Positions 39,727 through 49,742 of a stretch of DNA of 60,954 nucleotides are shown here, piece after piece (position 1 is the first letter of the stretch; the number at the start of each line of letters is the position of its first letter). This stretch comes from Flavobacteriaceae bacterium UBA5544. Its GTDB lineage: Bacteria > Bacteroidota > Bacteroidia > Flavobacteriales > Flavobacteriaceae. Where the stretch lies: positions 64,552 through 125,505 of the forward strand of contig DINI01000010.1 of NCBI GenBank assembly GCA_002426755.1, read 5' to 3'. A model generated the notes under the pieces. The model made no database searches. It was not told the DNA's origin and worked only from the letters and a program-made list of their open reading frames with translations. The translations under genes were made by a program, and so were the position numbers.

Positions 39727-39943
39727 GATGTTGAATTGTTAGTCTCAACCACACTAGTTGGTATGAAGGTTTTGTACTGCAAAAATACAAATTGTTTTGT
39801 ATGCGAGGGGATTAGCTTTTTATAGTAATATCAAATTATAGCATTAACATCCTCTATGGGAATCCAAAATTTATTATATTAGTGGCTCATTTTTAACAGG
39901 TTGCCACCTAATTGAGGCAACGTCAATTAATAACCAACAGCTT

Positions 39944-40498
39944 ATGGTAACGTATATCGTTTTGGGCGTCGTCGTCCTTCTAATATTGATGATGGTGAGT
40001 GTGTTCAACCGCTTTGCCAAAAACCGAAATGTGGTCAAGGATGCCTGGGGCAATATCGATGTGGCACTCAAACGCCGTTATGATTTAATCCCGAATCTTG
40101 TGGAGACCGTCAAAGGGTATGCCTCCCACGAAAAAGACACCTTGGAACGCGTCATACAGGCACGTAATGCTGCCATGCAAGTACCTCAAGGCGATATCAA
40201 CGGACAGATAAAGGCGGAGAACCAATTGCAACAGACCTTGCGAAGCATCTTTGCCCTCGGCGAAGCATACCCGGACCTTAAAGCCAATGTCAATTTCCTA
40301 GACTTACAATCGAAGCTGAACGAGATTGAAGAAAACTTGGAGCGCAGTCGCCGCTATTATAACGGTACGGTCCGCGAAAACAACACCTATGGCGAGAGCC
40401 TTCCGGGTGCGCTGTTTGCTGGGATGTTAAAGTATCAGCATTTCGACTTTTTTGAAACAGATGCCGCCAGCCGTGAAAACGTGAAGGTGAGCTTTTAG
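39944..40498 (+). CDS. lemA: LemA family protein
   Basis: A 184-residue protein with an N-terminal membrane helix (about 3-20), then a long helical hairpin domain. Family signatures present are NVVKDAWGNIDVALKRRYDLIPNLV (here split as RYDLIPNLVETVKGYASHE), AENQLQQTLRSIFALGEAYPDL and NEIEENLERSRRYYNG. LemA proteins are exposed at the membrane; function is not settled. The gene precedes a DUF2207 gene by about 90 bp on the same strand, a pairing seen widely in bacteria. Confidence 0.93.
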   Translation: MVTYIVLGVVVLLILMMVSVFNRFAKNRNVVKDAWGNIDVALKRRYDLIPNLVETVKGYASHEKDTLERVIQARNAAMQVPQGDINGQIKAENQLQQTLRSIFALGEAYPDLKANVNFLDLQSKLNEIEENLERSRRYYNGTVRENNTYGESLPGALFAGMLKYQHFDFFETDAASRENVKVSF

Positions 40499-40586
40499 TA
40501 CCCCTATTGCCAAAAGAATCCCCCGTGGCACCTCTATATACTTATTTTTAAACGGCATCTAGGATGCCTCTTTTGGATTTGTGCCA

Positions 40587-42275
40587 ATGAAATATAATTT
40601 GATATTACTTCTTGCGCTTTTGGCTCCATTCTTTGGAGTCGCACAGGATTTTACAGTGAATAAATATACCGTGGATGTCACGATCCATGAAGAGGGCTAT
40701 TTTGATGTGGTGGAACGCTATGATCTTACGTTTGCCATTCCTAAACATGGGATTTATAGAGATATCCAAACCAAATACGACCTGTTGACGGAAGAAGGCG
40801 CCAAAGAAATCAGAAAGATTAAGATCAGTGATGTAAAGGTCCCAGGACGAACCTTTGAGACGCCTTTTGATTTTGAACAGAAATTGAGTGGCACCTATCA
40901 AATAAAGATTGGCGATGCCGATAAGACCATTACAGGGCCGCAACACTACGAGATAAGATACCGGGTGACCAATGCGTTTTTGTATGAAACGGATGGCGTG
41001 AAATTCTATTGGAACTTAAAACCCCGTGATTGGTGGGCGACGTTTCAGGCCATTGATTTTAGAATACATTTGCCTTCTGCCATAGCCGTAGATTCAAGTG
41101 ATGTGTTTGTATATTCCGGCGCCACAGGCACCACCACCGTAAGCCAAGATATGGATGTGACGTTAGCAAATGGGGTTGTGGAAGGCAAGAGCCAGCCGCT
41201 TTTTAAATCCTACACAGGGGAAAGTGTGACCATCTTAATCAACTTACCACCAAATTCCATTGCTGAACACAAACCTTTATGGCCTTTCTGGACAGATTAT
41301 GGTTGGACACTCATTCTAGCTGTGTTATTGGCCTGGTTTTACAGAACTTGGTTGAAATATGGTAAGGATGATCCCGTGGTAAGCACCACAAGTTACTATC
41401 CTCCCGACGGCATGGATCCTGCCATGGCTGGGTTTCTGATCAACGATTCCGATGATTCATCCGATTTGATTGCTTTAATCCCCTATTGGGGTTCAAAGGG
41501 CTTTTTGCGCATTGAGGAAATCCCGAAAAAGAATTGGTTTACGGCGCCAGATACTAAATTGATTGCCTTGAAACCGTTGCCTTCGGATGCGTCTCCTTAT
41601 GAGAAAACAATTTTTGAAGGCTTGTTTGGTAATCATGTACATCTAACACAAACGGAAGTGCTTATCAGTAGTTTAAAGGATAAATTCTACACGAAGATGA
41701 GCAGTGCCAAAAGCACCTTAAGCCAGCAAGCCCAACCGTATTATGAAGCAGGTTCCAGACGTGTGCGGAACATCACCTATGGGGTCATTATTGTCTTGAC
41801 CCTTATTTTGGTACCGACCTTTTTATTCGTTTGGGGATTTTTGGCAATATTTGGTGTTATCGTATCGAGTGTGTTTTTGCTAATTATGAACATCTTTATG
41901 ATTAAGAAAAATGCCAAAGGGAACGTGGCGTTTTCTGATTTGAAAGGATTCAGGCAATTCATTAAAGTGGCCGAAGCCAATAAATTGAAGATGCTTATGG
42001 CCGAAAACCCTTCCTACTTTGAAACCACCATGGGTTATGCCCTCGCCTTTGGATTGTTTAAGGACTGGACCAACAAGTTTGATGCTTTAAATGTGGCACC
42101 GCCTAGTTGGTATCGCTCCACCCATAACAATTTTACCATGTCTAATTTTGCCAATTCATTTTCGAGTACGATGTCATCGGCACAATCGACCATGGTGAGT
42201 TCGCCAAAAAGTAGTGGCTCTGGAGGAGGCTCCTCTGGTGGCGGTTTTGGCGGTGGCGGTGGCGGTAGCTGGTAA
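40587..42275 (+). CDS. DUF2207 membrane protein with Gly-rich tail
   Basis: A 562-residue protein starting at ATG 40587 (a GTG six bases earlier is unlikely). A signal peptide (about 1-20, ending FFGVAQ) precedes an extracytoplasmic beta-rich DUF2207 domain (about 21-240, HEEGYFDVVERYDL and WNLKPRDWWA). Then come one membrane helix (about 243-262), a cytoplasmic domain, and two adjacent helices (about 390-440). The end is a Ser/Gly tail GSGGGSSGGGFGGGGGG. It lies after lemA, the usual neighbour. Function is unknown. Confidence 0.85.
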   Translation: MKYNLILLLALLAPFFGVAQDFTVNKYTVDVTIHEEGYFDVVERYDLTFAIPKHGIYRDIQTKYDLLTEEGAKEIRKIKISDVKVPGRTFETPFDFEQKLSGTYQIKIGDADKTITGPQHYEIRYRVTNAFLYETDGVKFYWNLKPRDWWATFQAIDFRIHLPSAIAVDSSDVFVYSGATGTTTVSQDMDVTLANGVVEGKSQPLFKSYTGESVTILINLPPNSIAEHKPLWPFWTDYGWTLILAVLLAWFYRTWLKYGKDDPVVSTTSYYPPDGMDPAMAGFLINDSDDSSDLIALIPYWGSKGFLRIEEIPKKNWFTAPDTKLIALKPLPSDASPYEKTIFEGLFGNHVHLTQTEVLISSLKDKFYTKMSSAKSTLSQQAQPYYEAGSRRVRNITYGVIIVLTLILVPTFLFVWGFLAIFGVIVSSVFLLIMNIFMIKKNAKGNVAFSDLKGFRQFIKVAEANKLKMLMAENPSYFETTMGYALAFGLFKDWTNKFDALNVAPPSWYRSTHNNFTMSNFANSFSSTMSSAQSTMVSSPKSSGSGGGSSGGGFGGGGGGSW

Positions 42276-42320
42276 GCCGTAGCCCATTTGTTCTGATATG
42301 AATTTTTAAAAACCAACCAT

Positions 42321-43670
42321 ATGACAACACGCAGAACATTTATCAAACAAGTCTCTCTAGCTTCGGGAGCACTTCTATTGCCGACAATTTCCTTTGGAAC
42401 TATGTTTTCGCCCTATAAGAAAAAAGTCATCATCATCGGTGCTGGCTTTTCCGGATTGGCAGCAGCCTATAAATTAAAGCAAAAGAACATCGATTGTGTG
42501 GTATTGGAAAGTCGCTCACGTATTGGAGGTCGCGTCTTTTCGCATCCAATGACGCATGACCTTGTTGTGGAATTGGGAGGCGAATGGGTCGGTAATTCCC
42601 ATACGCGTATCCAGGAATTGTGTGGAGAATTTAAGTTGGAACTGTTCAATAATCAGTTTGAGTCCCATTTGATTTATAAAGGAGCGTATTCCCCGGCAGG
42701 ACAATGGGACTATAGCGACGGATGGAACAACAAAATGAACAGTATGCTGGAAGGTTATGGGGATTTATCAGAGCAAGACCAATTGATTATGGACAAAATG
42801 GATTGGTGGCGCTACTTGGTACAGAACGGATGTGATGGACGCGATTTGGATATCAGGGAGCTGTTGGACAGTACCGATTTTGGAGAAAGTATCCGACAAG
42901 TATCGGCGTATGCGGCGTTGGCGGAATATGCCGAAAGCAGTGAGAAAAACGAAATGGATTTAAAAATACGAGGCGGAAATGGAATGCTTGCAGAACGACT
43001 TGCCGAACAGATAGGAAAGGAAACTATTCTTTTGAAACATACTGTAAAACGCATTGAACAAGGTGATAAAGTGAAGGTCTATTGTGATAATGGAACTGTC
43101 TTTGAAGCCGATAAGCTGATATGTTCGATACCGACCTTTGCCTTGAACAAAATAGACTGGCAACCAGGATTGCCAACGGAAAAAGTAAACGCCATCAACG
43201 AATTGCAGTATGCGAGAATCAACAAACACGCGATGTTGTTTAATGAGCGTTTTTGGAACGATGAGAACTTTGATATGATTACCGACCAGAGCCCACATTA
43301 TTTTTATCATGCGACCAAAAACCAAAAGGCGAAGGAGGGGGTTTTAATTTCCTATAGTATTGGAGAGAAAGCGGCGGTTATTGCTAACCAAAGCAACGCA
43401 TGGAATGCCAGCATGGTTGGCACCACGTTAAGTCCGCATTTTGGAGATGTACAAGCAAAGTTAAAAGACCAAATGAATTATTATTGGGGGAACGATATGT
43501 ATAGCAAAGGCGCTTATGCCCTATATGGGAAAGACCAATGGTTTCGGGTACGGCCTATCTTGCAAGAACCATTTTTGAACACTCATTTTTGCGGCGAGCA
43601 TTTGGCCGATTGGCAAGGTTTTATGGAAGGCGCCATTAACACCGGTGAAGAGGCTGCGGAGGCTATTTAA
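42321..43670 (+). CDS. flavin-dependent amine oxidase, Tat-exported
   Basis: A 449-residue enzyme with a twin-arginine signal (RRTFIKQVSLASGALLLP), so it is folded with FAD before export. The FAD-binding GAGFSG motif (40-45) and RIGGRVFSH follow, then the substrate domain and a C-terminal flavin contact CGEHLADWQGFMEGAINTG. This is the flavin monoamine oxidase/FAD-dependent oxidoreductase layout, likely oxidising an amine or polyamine in the periplasm. The substrate is unknown. It is a single gene ending at a shared terminator. Confidence 0.88.
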   Translation: MTTRRTFIKQVSLASGALLLPTISFGTMFSPYKKKVIIIGAGFSGLAAAYKLKQKNIDCVVLESRSRIGGRVFSHPMTHDLVVELGGEWVGNSHTRIQELCGEFKLELFNNQFESHLIYKGAYSPAGQWDYSDGWNNKMNSMLEGYGDLSEQDQLIMDKMDWWRYLVQNGCDGRDLDIRELLDSTDFGESIRQVSAYAALAEYAESSEKNEMDLKIRGGNGMLAERLAEQIGKETILLKHTVKRIEQGDKVKVYCDNGTVFEADKLICSIPTFALNKIDWQPGLPTEKVNAINELQYARINKHAMLFNERFWNDENFDMITDQSPHYFYHATKNQKAKEGVLISYSIGEKAAVIANQSNAWNASMVGTTLSPHFGDVQAKLKDQMNYYWGNDMYSKGAYALYGKDQWFRVRPILQEPFLNTHFCGEHLADWQGFMEGAINTGEEAAEAI

Positions 43671-43686
43671 AAGATGTCATCAATAT

Positions 43687-43723
43687 AAAAGCCCTCCTAT
43701 AATCGGGTTATAGGGAGGGCTTT
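43687..43723. terminator. shared intrinsic terminator
   Basis: A long stem from AAAGCCCTCC-type bases (43688-43702) to TTATAGGGAGGGCTTT (43708-43723) with one bulge and a five-base loop. It ends the amine oxidase gene and the glucan operon on opposite strands. Confidence 0.8.
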
Positions 43724-43739
43724 CAAAAGTTGGCTGGTT

Positions 43740-45002
43740 TTATTTCTTGACTAATCTAATGGTCGCTGTCGCATCATTGGCAACGACTTTTGCAATGTAA
43801 ATACCATTTGATAGATGCGATGCATCTACTTGTGCATTTACCATATTAGGTTTTACCATTGCTACTGTTTTTCCAAGTATGTCAACTACTTCGATGTGTT
43901 CAATAACGGAAGCCGCAGAGGTAAAATTCCAAACATTTTCAGTTGGATTGGGATAGATTTTAAATACTGAAGCATTTTGTTCGTCAATGCTTAAGGCATC
44001 ATCAAAGTTGTAAACCCTGGTGACACTATTAAACGTGACATTGTAAACACCGGCCACAGAAGTCATTCCATTGGCATCCACGACCGCAGTGCCTGATGGA
44101 AAAGTAGAACCACCCCAATTGTAAGGCAAGTCCCAAGAATTATTACCCCTGAATTTTACACTCCCATCAGTCAAGGTTAGATTGTTTAATGTCCAATTGA
44201 TGCCATCCGCAGAAGTCATTTGATGTATGTCTACAGGTCCAGGGTTGCCTGCCTCTCCAGGCCATCCGCCAGCACCATCCCCTACAATAGCTATGGAGGA
44301 TGCTCCACTGCCCACCAATTGGAAATTATAGGCAAATGTAGTGCTATTGAAAGTGACATTGTATTGTCCTGCAGTAGACGTAATACCAGGTCCGTCTACA
44401 GTTCCAGTTCCTGATGGAAATGCTGAACCACCCCAATTGTAAGGCAGGTCCCAAGAATTGTTGCCTCGGAATTTAACCGAACCCACCGTTAAGGAAACAT
44501 TGTTCAAAGTCCAATTGACACCATCTACAGTTCCCATTTGATGAAGGTCTGTTGGTCCTGGGTTTCCAGCTTCGCCAGGCCATCCACCAGCGCCATCACC
44601 TACAAGGGCAACGGACGCTAATCCGCCACCCGTAACTAACACAAAATTGTAGGCAAACGTATTGCTGTTGAATGTTACATTATAGGTGCCCGCAATACTG
44701 GTGATACCATTACCATCTACATTGGCTGTTCCAGATGGGAATGCGCTGCCACCCCAGTTATAAGGTAAATCCCATGAGTTGTTGCCTCTGAATTTTACAG
44801 AACCGCTTGTAAGCGTCAAGTTGCTTATGGACCAATGAATATTATCGGTTGAGGTCATTTGGTGAACGTCTGCAGGTCCGGGATTCCCAGCTTCACCAGG
44901 CCATCCGCCAGCACCATCGCCTACGATGGCAACCGAATTTAATTGTGCATTTGCAAATGCTACCGTCAATAAACAGAGCATTAAAAAGGTAATTTTTTTC
45001 AT
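43740..45002 (-). CDS. T9SS-exported protein with three starch-binding-like repeats
   Basis: A 420-residue protein starting at the ATG at 45002 (a frame from 45038 would precede the signal peptide). After the signal peptide (about 1-20, ending FANAQ) come three nearly identical repeats of about 100 residues, spaced 106-107 residues apart (about 23-123, 130-229, 236-333). Each carries IVGDGAGGWPGEAGNPGP and KFRGNNSWDLPYNWGG. This resembles the CBM-like domains of SusE/SusF, which bind starch. A type A T9SS sorting domain (about 347-420, starting FKIYPNPTENVW) ends it. It is the last gene of the glucan operon, so it is probably a secreted or surface glucan binder. Confidence 0.8.
   Translation of the reverse strand: MKKITFLMLCLLTVAFANAQLNSVAIVGDGAGGWPGEAGNPGPADVHQMTSTDNIHWSISNLTLTSGSVKFRGNNSWDLPYNWGGSAFPSGTANVDGNGITSIAGTYNVTFNSNTFAYNFVLVTGGGLASVALVGDGAGGWPGEAGNPGPTDLHQMGTVDGVNWTLNNVSLTVGSVKFRGNNSWDLPYNWGGSAFPSGTGTVDGPGITSTAGQYNVTFNSTTFAYNFQLVGSGASSIAIVGDGAGGWPGEAGNPGPVDIHQMTSADGINWTLNNLTLTDGSVKFRGNNSWDLPYNWGGSTFPSGTAVVDANGMTSVAGVYNVTFNSVTRVYNFDDALSIDEQNASVFKIYPNPTENVWNFTSAASVIEHIEVVDILGKTVAMVKPNMVNAQVDASHLSNGIYIAKVVANDATATIRLVKK
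44004..44936 (-). repeat. three tandem in-frame repeats of about 320 bp
   Basis: Units at about 44634-44936, 44316-44615 and 44004-44297, each coding for one starch-binding-like domain. They stay highly similar at DNA level, suggesting recent duplication or gene conversion. Confidence 0.85.
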
Positions 45003-45053
45003 AATGAGCGTTATTTGGTTAATAATGAATGATAGCACAAAGTGCTGTTGCTT

Positions 45054-47234
45054 TTATATTTTTTTTAGTGCTTTTAGTTCAGATGGTTCAGCTTCCTTAA
45101 TGCTAATGGCAAAACCTCCGCCTGGCGCTAGGTCTTGTTTCAATTCACTTTTGGAGTTTACCCTTACTTTTTGAATGGTGTATGCTTGTGGGTTCTTGTC
45201 CCAACTAGCATCTTTAGCATCGGCATATATGGTGGCTATGTAGTCTTTTCCTTTAGGTAAATAGGAAAAGGGCACGGTCGCAGTACGAGCATTTTCATCC
45301 GTAATTCCGCCAACATACCATTCGTTTTTTCCTTTAGCTTTTCGGGCAATGGTGATGTAATCGCCTGGTTCTGCTTCTTGGATGTAGGAATGGTCCCAAT
45401 CAACAGCCACGTCTTTTATGAATTGGAACGCATCAGGAAAGCGATTGTAATTATCCGGAATATCAGCGGCCATTTGTAATGGACTGTACATTGTAACATA
45501 ATAGGCCAATTGCTTTGCAAGTGTTGTATTAACCCGCTGTTGACCGCCAGTATTATAATAACTCAAGTCCGTTTGAAAAATCCCTGGTGTGTAATCCATC
45601 GGGCCACCCATTAATCTTGTAAATGGCAAGATGGTGGTATGTTCAGGATTCAGCCCGCCCATGGCTTCAAACTCCGTACCTCTTGCAGATTCTTGTGCAA
45701 TCCAATTAGGATAGGTTCGATTGAGGCCAGTTGGGCGTACTGCCTCATGGCTATTAATCAGGATTTTATAATCGGCTGCACGCTCGGCGACATGGATGTA
45801 ATGGTTGACCATCCATTGCCCGTCGTGGTGTTCGCCTCTAGGAATGATTTGCCCTACATAACCCGTTTTTACCGCATCATATCCATTGTCGTTCATAAAC
45901 TGAAAAGCTCTATCCAAGCGTCGTTCATAATTGGTCGCGGACCCAGAAGTTTCATGGTGCATCATTATTTTTACACCTTTGGATGCCGCATATTCGTGTA
46001 ATGCCTTGACATCAAAATCGGGATAGGGTGTTACAAAATCAAAGACATTCTCTTTCCAATTGCCAATCCAATCTTCCCATCCAATGTTCCATCCTTCAAT
46101 CAATACAGCATCAAATCCGTTTTTGGCTGCAAAATCAATATATTCTTTTGCACGCGCATTTGTTGCACCGTGTTTTCCGTTTGGTGTAAGCTTGCTGAAG
46201 TCGTCAGATAATTTTACATTGGTTTCTGTACCGTATGCCCAAGTGCTTTTACCAGCCACAAAATACTCCCACCAGATGCCAATGTATTTAACAGGCTTTA
46301 TCCATGAAACATCTTTGTAAGCCGTCGGTTCGTTTAGGTTCAATATGAGTTTGGACGCCAATATATCGGTAGCCTTATCACTTACTACAATGGTCCGCCA
46401 AGGTGTTTGAGCATCTGTTTGCATATAACCCTTGTTTCCAACAGCGTCTGGGGTTAAATGCGAACTCATTTTAAAGCTTTTGGCATCTACATTTAAAGAC
46501 ATTGCAGGATAATTGATGAGTGCCGCTTCGTGAATGTTGATATACAGCCCATCCGACGTTTTCATCATTGACGGTGTTTGAACGGCCAGATTTTTAATAG
46601 GCTGTTGCGCATTGATGAATACCGTTGCTTTTTCCATCAGCTCTGGAATTTCAGAGATTTTGGAAGTGGTATAGGCATATTCATTGGTATCATAATCGCC
46701 GGGAATCCAAAATATTTTATGGTCGCCTGCCAGATTAAATTCTGTGTGTTCTTCTTTAATGATAAAATAATTAAGGCTTTTTTGCTTCGGAAATTCATAT
46801 CTAAATCCAAGACCGTCATTGAACAAACGAAAACGAATACGGATAAAACGATTGTTCTGTGAGGGTTGGGCCAATGTAACTAAAAGTTCATTATACTGAT
46901 TGCGAATGGATTTCTCTTCACCCATTACTGGTTCCCAATTCGTATCTGATGCCATTTCTTCCGACTGACTTATCACAAAACCATCCATCAAAGAAGCTTG
47001 GTTTGATACTTCAATGCCTAATTTGCTAGGTTTAATGACGGCTTTACCTTTATAATTCAATTGATATTGGGGTACGCCATTGTTTAACTCGAAGGATAGC
47101 GAGAGCTGTTTGTCCGGTGACATCAATTCTTGAGCGATTGCAGAATTAAGGATTGAAAGACTAAATACACCAATCAGTAATAATGGTATAGATTTGAAAA
47201 ATTTAGATGACGTGTGTATGGAGTTGAAATGCAT
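45054..47234 (-). CDS. susB: GH97 alpha-glucosidase (SusB-like)
   Basis: A 726-residue exported enzyme with a signal peptide (about 15-35, ending NSAIAQE). The N-terminal beta-sandwich (about 36-290) precedes the TIM-barrel domain of glycoside hydrolase family 97. Key segments are EGWNIGWEDWIGNW, GYVGQIIPRGEHHDG, the INSHEAVRPTGLNRTYPN stretch and WIAQESARGTEF, which carry the Glu residues that coordinate Ca and act in catalysis. SusB-type enzymes release glucose from maltodextrins in the periplasm. It is the fifth gene of the sus operon, 18 bp downstream of the GH13 gene's stop. Retaining GH97 enzymes exist, but the context favours alpha-glucosidase. Confidence 0.93.
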   Translation of the reverse strand: MHFNSIHTSSKFFKSIPLLLIGVFSLSILNSAIAQELMSPDKQLSLSFELNNGVPQYQLNYKGKAVIKPSKLGIEVSNQASLMDGFVISQSEEMASDTNWEPVMGEEKSIRNQYNELLVTLAQPSQNNRFIRIRFRLFNDGLGFRYEFPKQKSLNYFIIKEEHTEFNLAGDHKIFWIPGDYDTNEYAYTTSKISEIPELMEKATVFINAQQPIKNLAVQTPSMMKTSDGLYINIHEAALINYPAMSLNVDAKSFKMSSHLTPDAVGNKGYMQTDAQTPWRTIVVSDKATDILASKLILNLNEPTAYKDVSWIKPVKYIGIWWEYFVAGKSTWAYGTETNVKLSDDFSKLTPNGKHGATNARAKEYIDFAAKNGFDAVLIEGWNIGWEDWIGNWKENVFDFVTPYPDFDVKALHEYAASKGVKIMMHHETSGSATNYERRLDRAFQFMNDNGYDAVKTGYVGQIIPRGEHHDGQWMVNHYIHVAERAADYKILINSHEAVRPTGLNRTYPNWIAQESARGTEFEAMGGLNPEHTTILPFTRLMGGPMDYTPGIFQTDLSYYNTGGQQRVNTTLAKQLAYYVTMYSPLQMAADIPDNYNRFPDAFQFIKDVAVDWDHSYIQEAEPGDYITIARKAKGKNEWYVGGITDENARTATVPFSYLPKGKDYIATIYADAKDASWDKNPQAYTIQKVRVNSKSELKQDLAPGGGFAISIKEAEPSELKALKKI

Positions 47235-47252
47235 TCCTATGTATTATGCTGT

Positions 47253-48635
47253 TTAGTTTTTTAAGACGAAGTACTGATACGGGCTCAATGTCAGAGTGCC
47301 ATTAAGGGCAAACGGTTCTCCTGTAAAGGCATTAGTCCAAGTGGCTGATGTTAAGGTCGTCGGAACTATATAGTCGATGGTGCTATTTGTTAAATTGGAC
47401 ATTACAAAAACCTTTTCATTTGAAGATGTCATTGTAAACGCACTGATGGCATTTGTGCTATAACCATTGTAAGTTCCTGTTTTGATGGCTTCACTGTTCT
47501 TTCTGAAATCGATGATTTGTTTATATGCTGAAAATACATTGGCGTCGGCAGTGCTCCAATCGATCGGGGTGTGATTAAAAAATGGAATTCTTTGGTTGTA
47601 ACCAATCTCTTGGGCATTGTAAATCATTGGAACCGACTTCATATACGCTGCTACCACAAAAGTGGCGATAGAGCCCGGTTTACCACCAAACAAATCTATT
47701 GGTGTACCATCGGTAATGTTCACATCATGGTTGGTTGTGTATCGAACAATACGGTAGCCTTCATTGTAATTGCCATCATATTCTTCTGCGTTCGCATTTT
47801 GAATAGAAGTTGCGGGTTGACCCTCTGAAAACACCTTTTTTAATGCGTCAAAGTATCGAAACCCGAAGGTGTAATCAAATCCAACATCAAAATGATTGCG
47901 ACGTGTTCCTTCGGCAAGCATCAACATATTTTGATTTTTGATGGAACGAATGGTTGAAATGGCCTGCGCCCAAAAACTTTGTTGTACACCATCAGCAAAA
48001 TCACACCTAAAGCCATCGATATTGGCATTATATACCCAATAAGACATGGCATCAATCATGGTTTTTCGCAACTCTTGGTTGTTATAATCGAGTTGTGCCA
48101 CATCATTCCAACCTGTGCCTGGAGGCGCTATAATCGTTCCGTTTTCGTCTTGTTGGTACCAATCTGGATGATTGAAAATCCATGCATTGTCCCAAGATGT
48201 ATGATTGGCCACCCAATCCAAAATCACAGCCATATTCATGGCATGTGCTTCCTCAACTAGGGCACGTAAATCTTCTAAAGTACCAAATTCAGAGCTTACA
48301 GAGGTATAGTCCTTCACAGAATATGGTGAACCCAATTCACCCACTGAATTTAATTGCCCTACGGGATAAATAGGCATCAGATAAATGACATTTGCACCTA
48401 ATTCTTGAATATGGCCTAAACGTGCCCGAACGCCATTGATGGTACCTTCCTCACTGAACGCACGGAGGTTTACCTGATAAATAATGGCATCTTCTTTACT
48501 TGGCATATTGGCGAATGGGGTGCCATATTGCTCGTAAGAGGGGCTGACGTTTGTACTGTCGTCATCAGAACCGCAAGAGGTCATCGCCGTAAGTGAGCAA
48601 ATGGTAACTAAGATATTTAAGATTAAATTTTTCAT
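47253..48635 (-). CDS. GH13 alpha-amylase lipoprotein (SusG-like)
   Basis: A 460-residue lipoprotein: signal ending at Cys21 in MTSCGSDDD. The GH13 barrel shows region I DWVANHTS (140-147), nucleophile Asp212 in GFRCDFADGV, acid/base Glu242 in LMLAEGT and transition-state Asp304 in TTNHDVN. The DSTNV stretch after Cys21 with acidic residues fits surface export in Bacteroidota. It would cut alpha-1,4-glucan into oligosaccharides at the cell surface for SusCD uptake. It is fourth in the operon. A pullulanase- or maltodextrin-type specificity is also possible. Confidence 0.92.
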   Translation of the reverse strand: MKNLILNILVTICSLTAMTSCGSDDDSTNVSPSYEQYGTPFANMPSKEDAIIYQVNLRAFSEEGTINGVRARLGHIQELGANVIYLMPIYPVGQLNSVGELGSPYSVKDYTSVSSEFGTLEDLRALVEEAHAMNMAVILDWVANHTSWDNAWIFNHPDWYQQDENGTIIAPPGTGWNDVAQLDYNNQELRKTMIDAMSYWVYNANIDGFRCDFADGVQQSFWAQAISTIRSIKNQNMLMLAEGTRRNHFDVGFDYTFGFRYFDALKKVFSEGQPATSIQNANAEEYDGNYNEGYRIVRYTTNHDVNITDGTPIDLFGGKPGSIATFVVAAYMKSVPMIYNAQEIGYNQRIPFFNHTPIDWSTADANVFSAYKQIIDFRKNSEAIKTGTYNGYSTNAISAFTMTSSNEKVFVMSNLTNSTIDYIVPTTLTSATWTNAFTGEPFALNGTLTLSPYQYFVLKN

Positions 48636-48657
48636 TTAAAAGAATTTATAGATTGTT

Positions 48658-49731
48658 TTATTGCTGTGTTACTGAATAGATTGCCGTCGCCGGATTGTTT
48701 GGGCCTACAATAAAAGTAACTTCGTAATTGCCATTGGTATTAATGGTGTGAGCACCTCCATCGTCAAGATACATGGTGCCATTACTAATGTCCCCATTGT
48801 TGCCTTCACTGCTTCCGTAGTTAATAGTCCATTCATTGTTCAATCGGAATTTTAAGGCACCAGCATTCAATGCACCAACAAATTTCCATTGTGAATTTTG
48901 ATAATCATAAAACATATCGGTATCTGAATCCCATCCACCTGGTGTTGAAGGGCCTATAATGCCCCAAGAATAAGGGACGATGGTGTAGGTAAGGAGATTA
49001 AGGTTGACTGTAATTTGATACGAACCAAACGCTGGTAATGTTAAATCGGTATCGCCACCTTGGGCAAAATTACCGTTCGTATCAAGACCATAGAAGGTAT
49101 CCCAATTAGTTTCGGTTGTGAATTTAAATCCAAGTCCTTGAGGTGCCAAAATGGTAATATATCCTTGATATACACCTGGTGCTATAGCTGGAAGGACCGC
49201 CGCAGTGGCTGGATCCCATCCTTGATAGGAACCCGGCATATAGATTTGTCCAAAGGCTACTTCTTCTACATAAGGTGTCACGGTTATTGGCACTGATTCC
49301 GAATAAACATATCGATCCATATATGCTTCTACACGAAGCATCAATTCTCCTTCGACATCTGGAGCCAATCCTAATTCTGCCGCGATGTCGTTCAAATCAC
49401 CTCCAAGAATGGAAGTGCTCAATACATCGTCTCCTACTGGAATTCGAACCGCATTTGCCCAGCCATTTTCACCAAAGGTATCTGCCGTTACATCGATGGC
49501 CAAGGTATATGTTACTGGCGCTTCAATAGGGTAAACCACATCTAACCAAGAAACGGTTAGTACAGATTCATAACTATTGTCAGAAGTTAAGATGATTGTA
49601 TTCGGTGTCGCCTCAACGGGTGCCGAAAAACTTACTTGTTGTAGGGTTGTCAATTCAGCATCGTCTTCGCATGAAACACATGCTAAAATCACAAAGGCTA
49701 GTGCAACTAATTTATTGATATATGTTTTCAT
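48658..49731 (-). CDS. susE: SusE/SusF family outer-membrane starch-binding lipoprotein
   Basis: A 357-residue lipoprotein (signal ending at Cys21 in ACVSCEDD). The N-terminal SusE-type domain (about 25-150, with YTLAIDVTADTF) is followed by two SusF/SusE CBM-like domains (about 155-255 and 255-357; FGQIYMPGSYQGWDP, then WGIIGPSTPGGWDSD). It would hold starch at the cell surface. It is third in the operon, 11 bp after susD. It is shorter than SusE or SusF of Bacteroides. Confidence 0.87.
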   Translation of the reverse strand: MKTYINKLVALAFVILACVSCEDDAELTTLQQVSFSAPVEATPNTIILTSDNSYESVLTVSWLDVVYPIEAPVTYTLAIDVTADTFGENGWANAVRIPVGDDVLSTSILGGDLNDIAAELGLAPDVEGELMLRVEAYMDRYVYSESVPITVTPYVEEVAFGQIYMPGSYQGWDPATAAVLPAIAPGVYQGYITILAPQGLGFKFTTETNWDTFYGLDTNGNFAQGGDTDLTLPAFGSYQITVNLNLLTYTIVPYSWGIIGPSTPGGWDSDTDMFYDYQNSQWKFVGALNAGALKFRLNNEWTINYGSSEGNNGDISNGTMYLDDGGAHTINTNGNYEVTFIVGPNNPATAIYSVTQQ

Positions 49732-49742
49732 CTATTTATATT

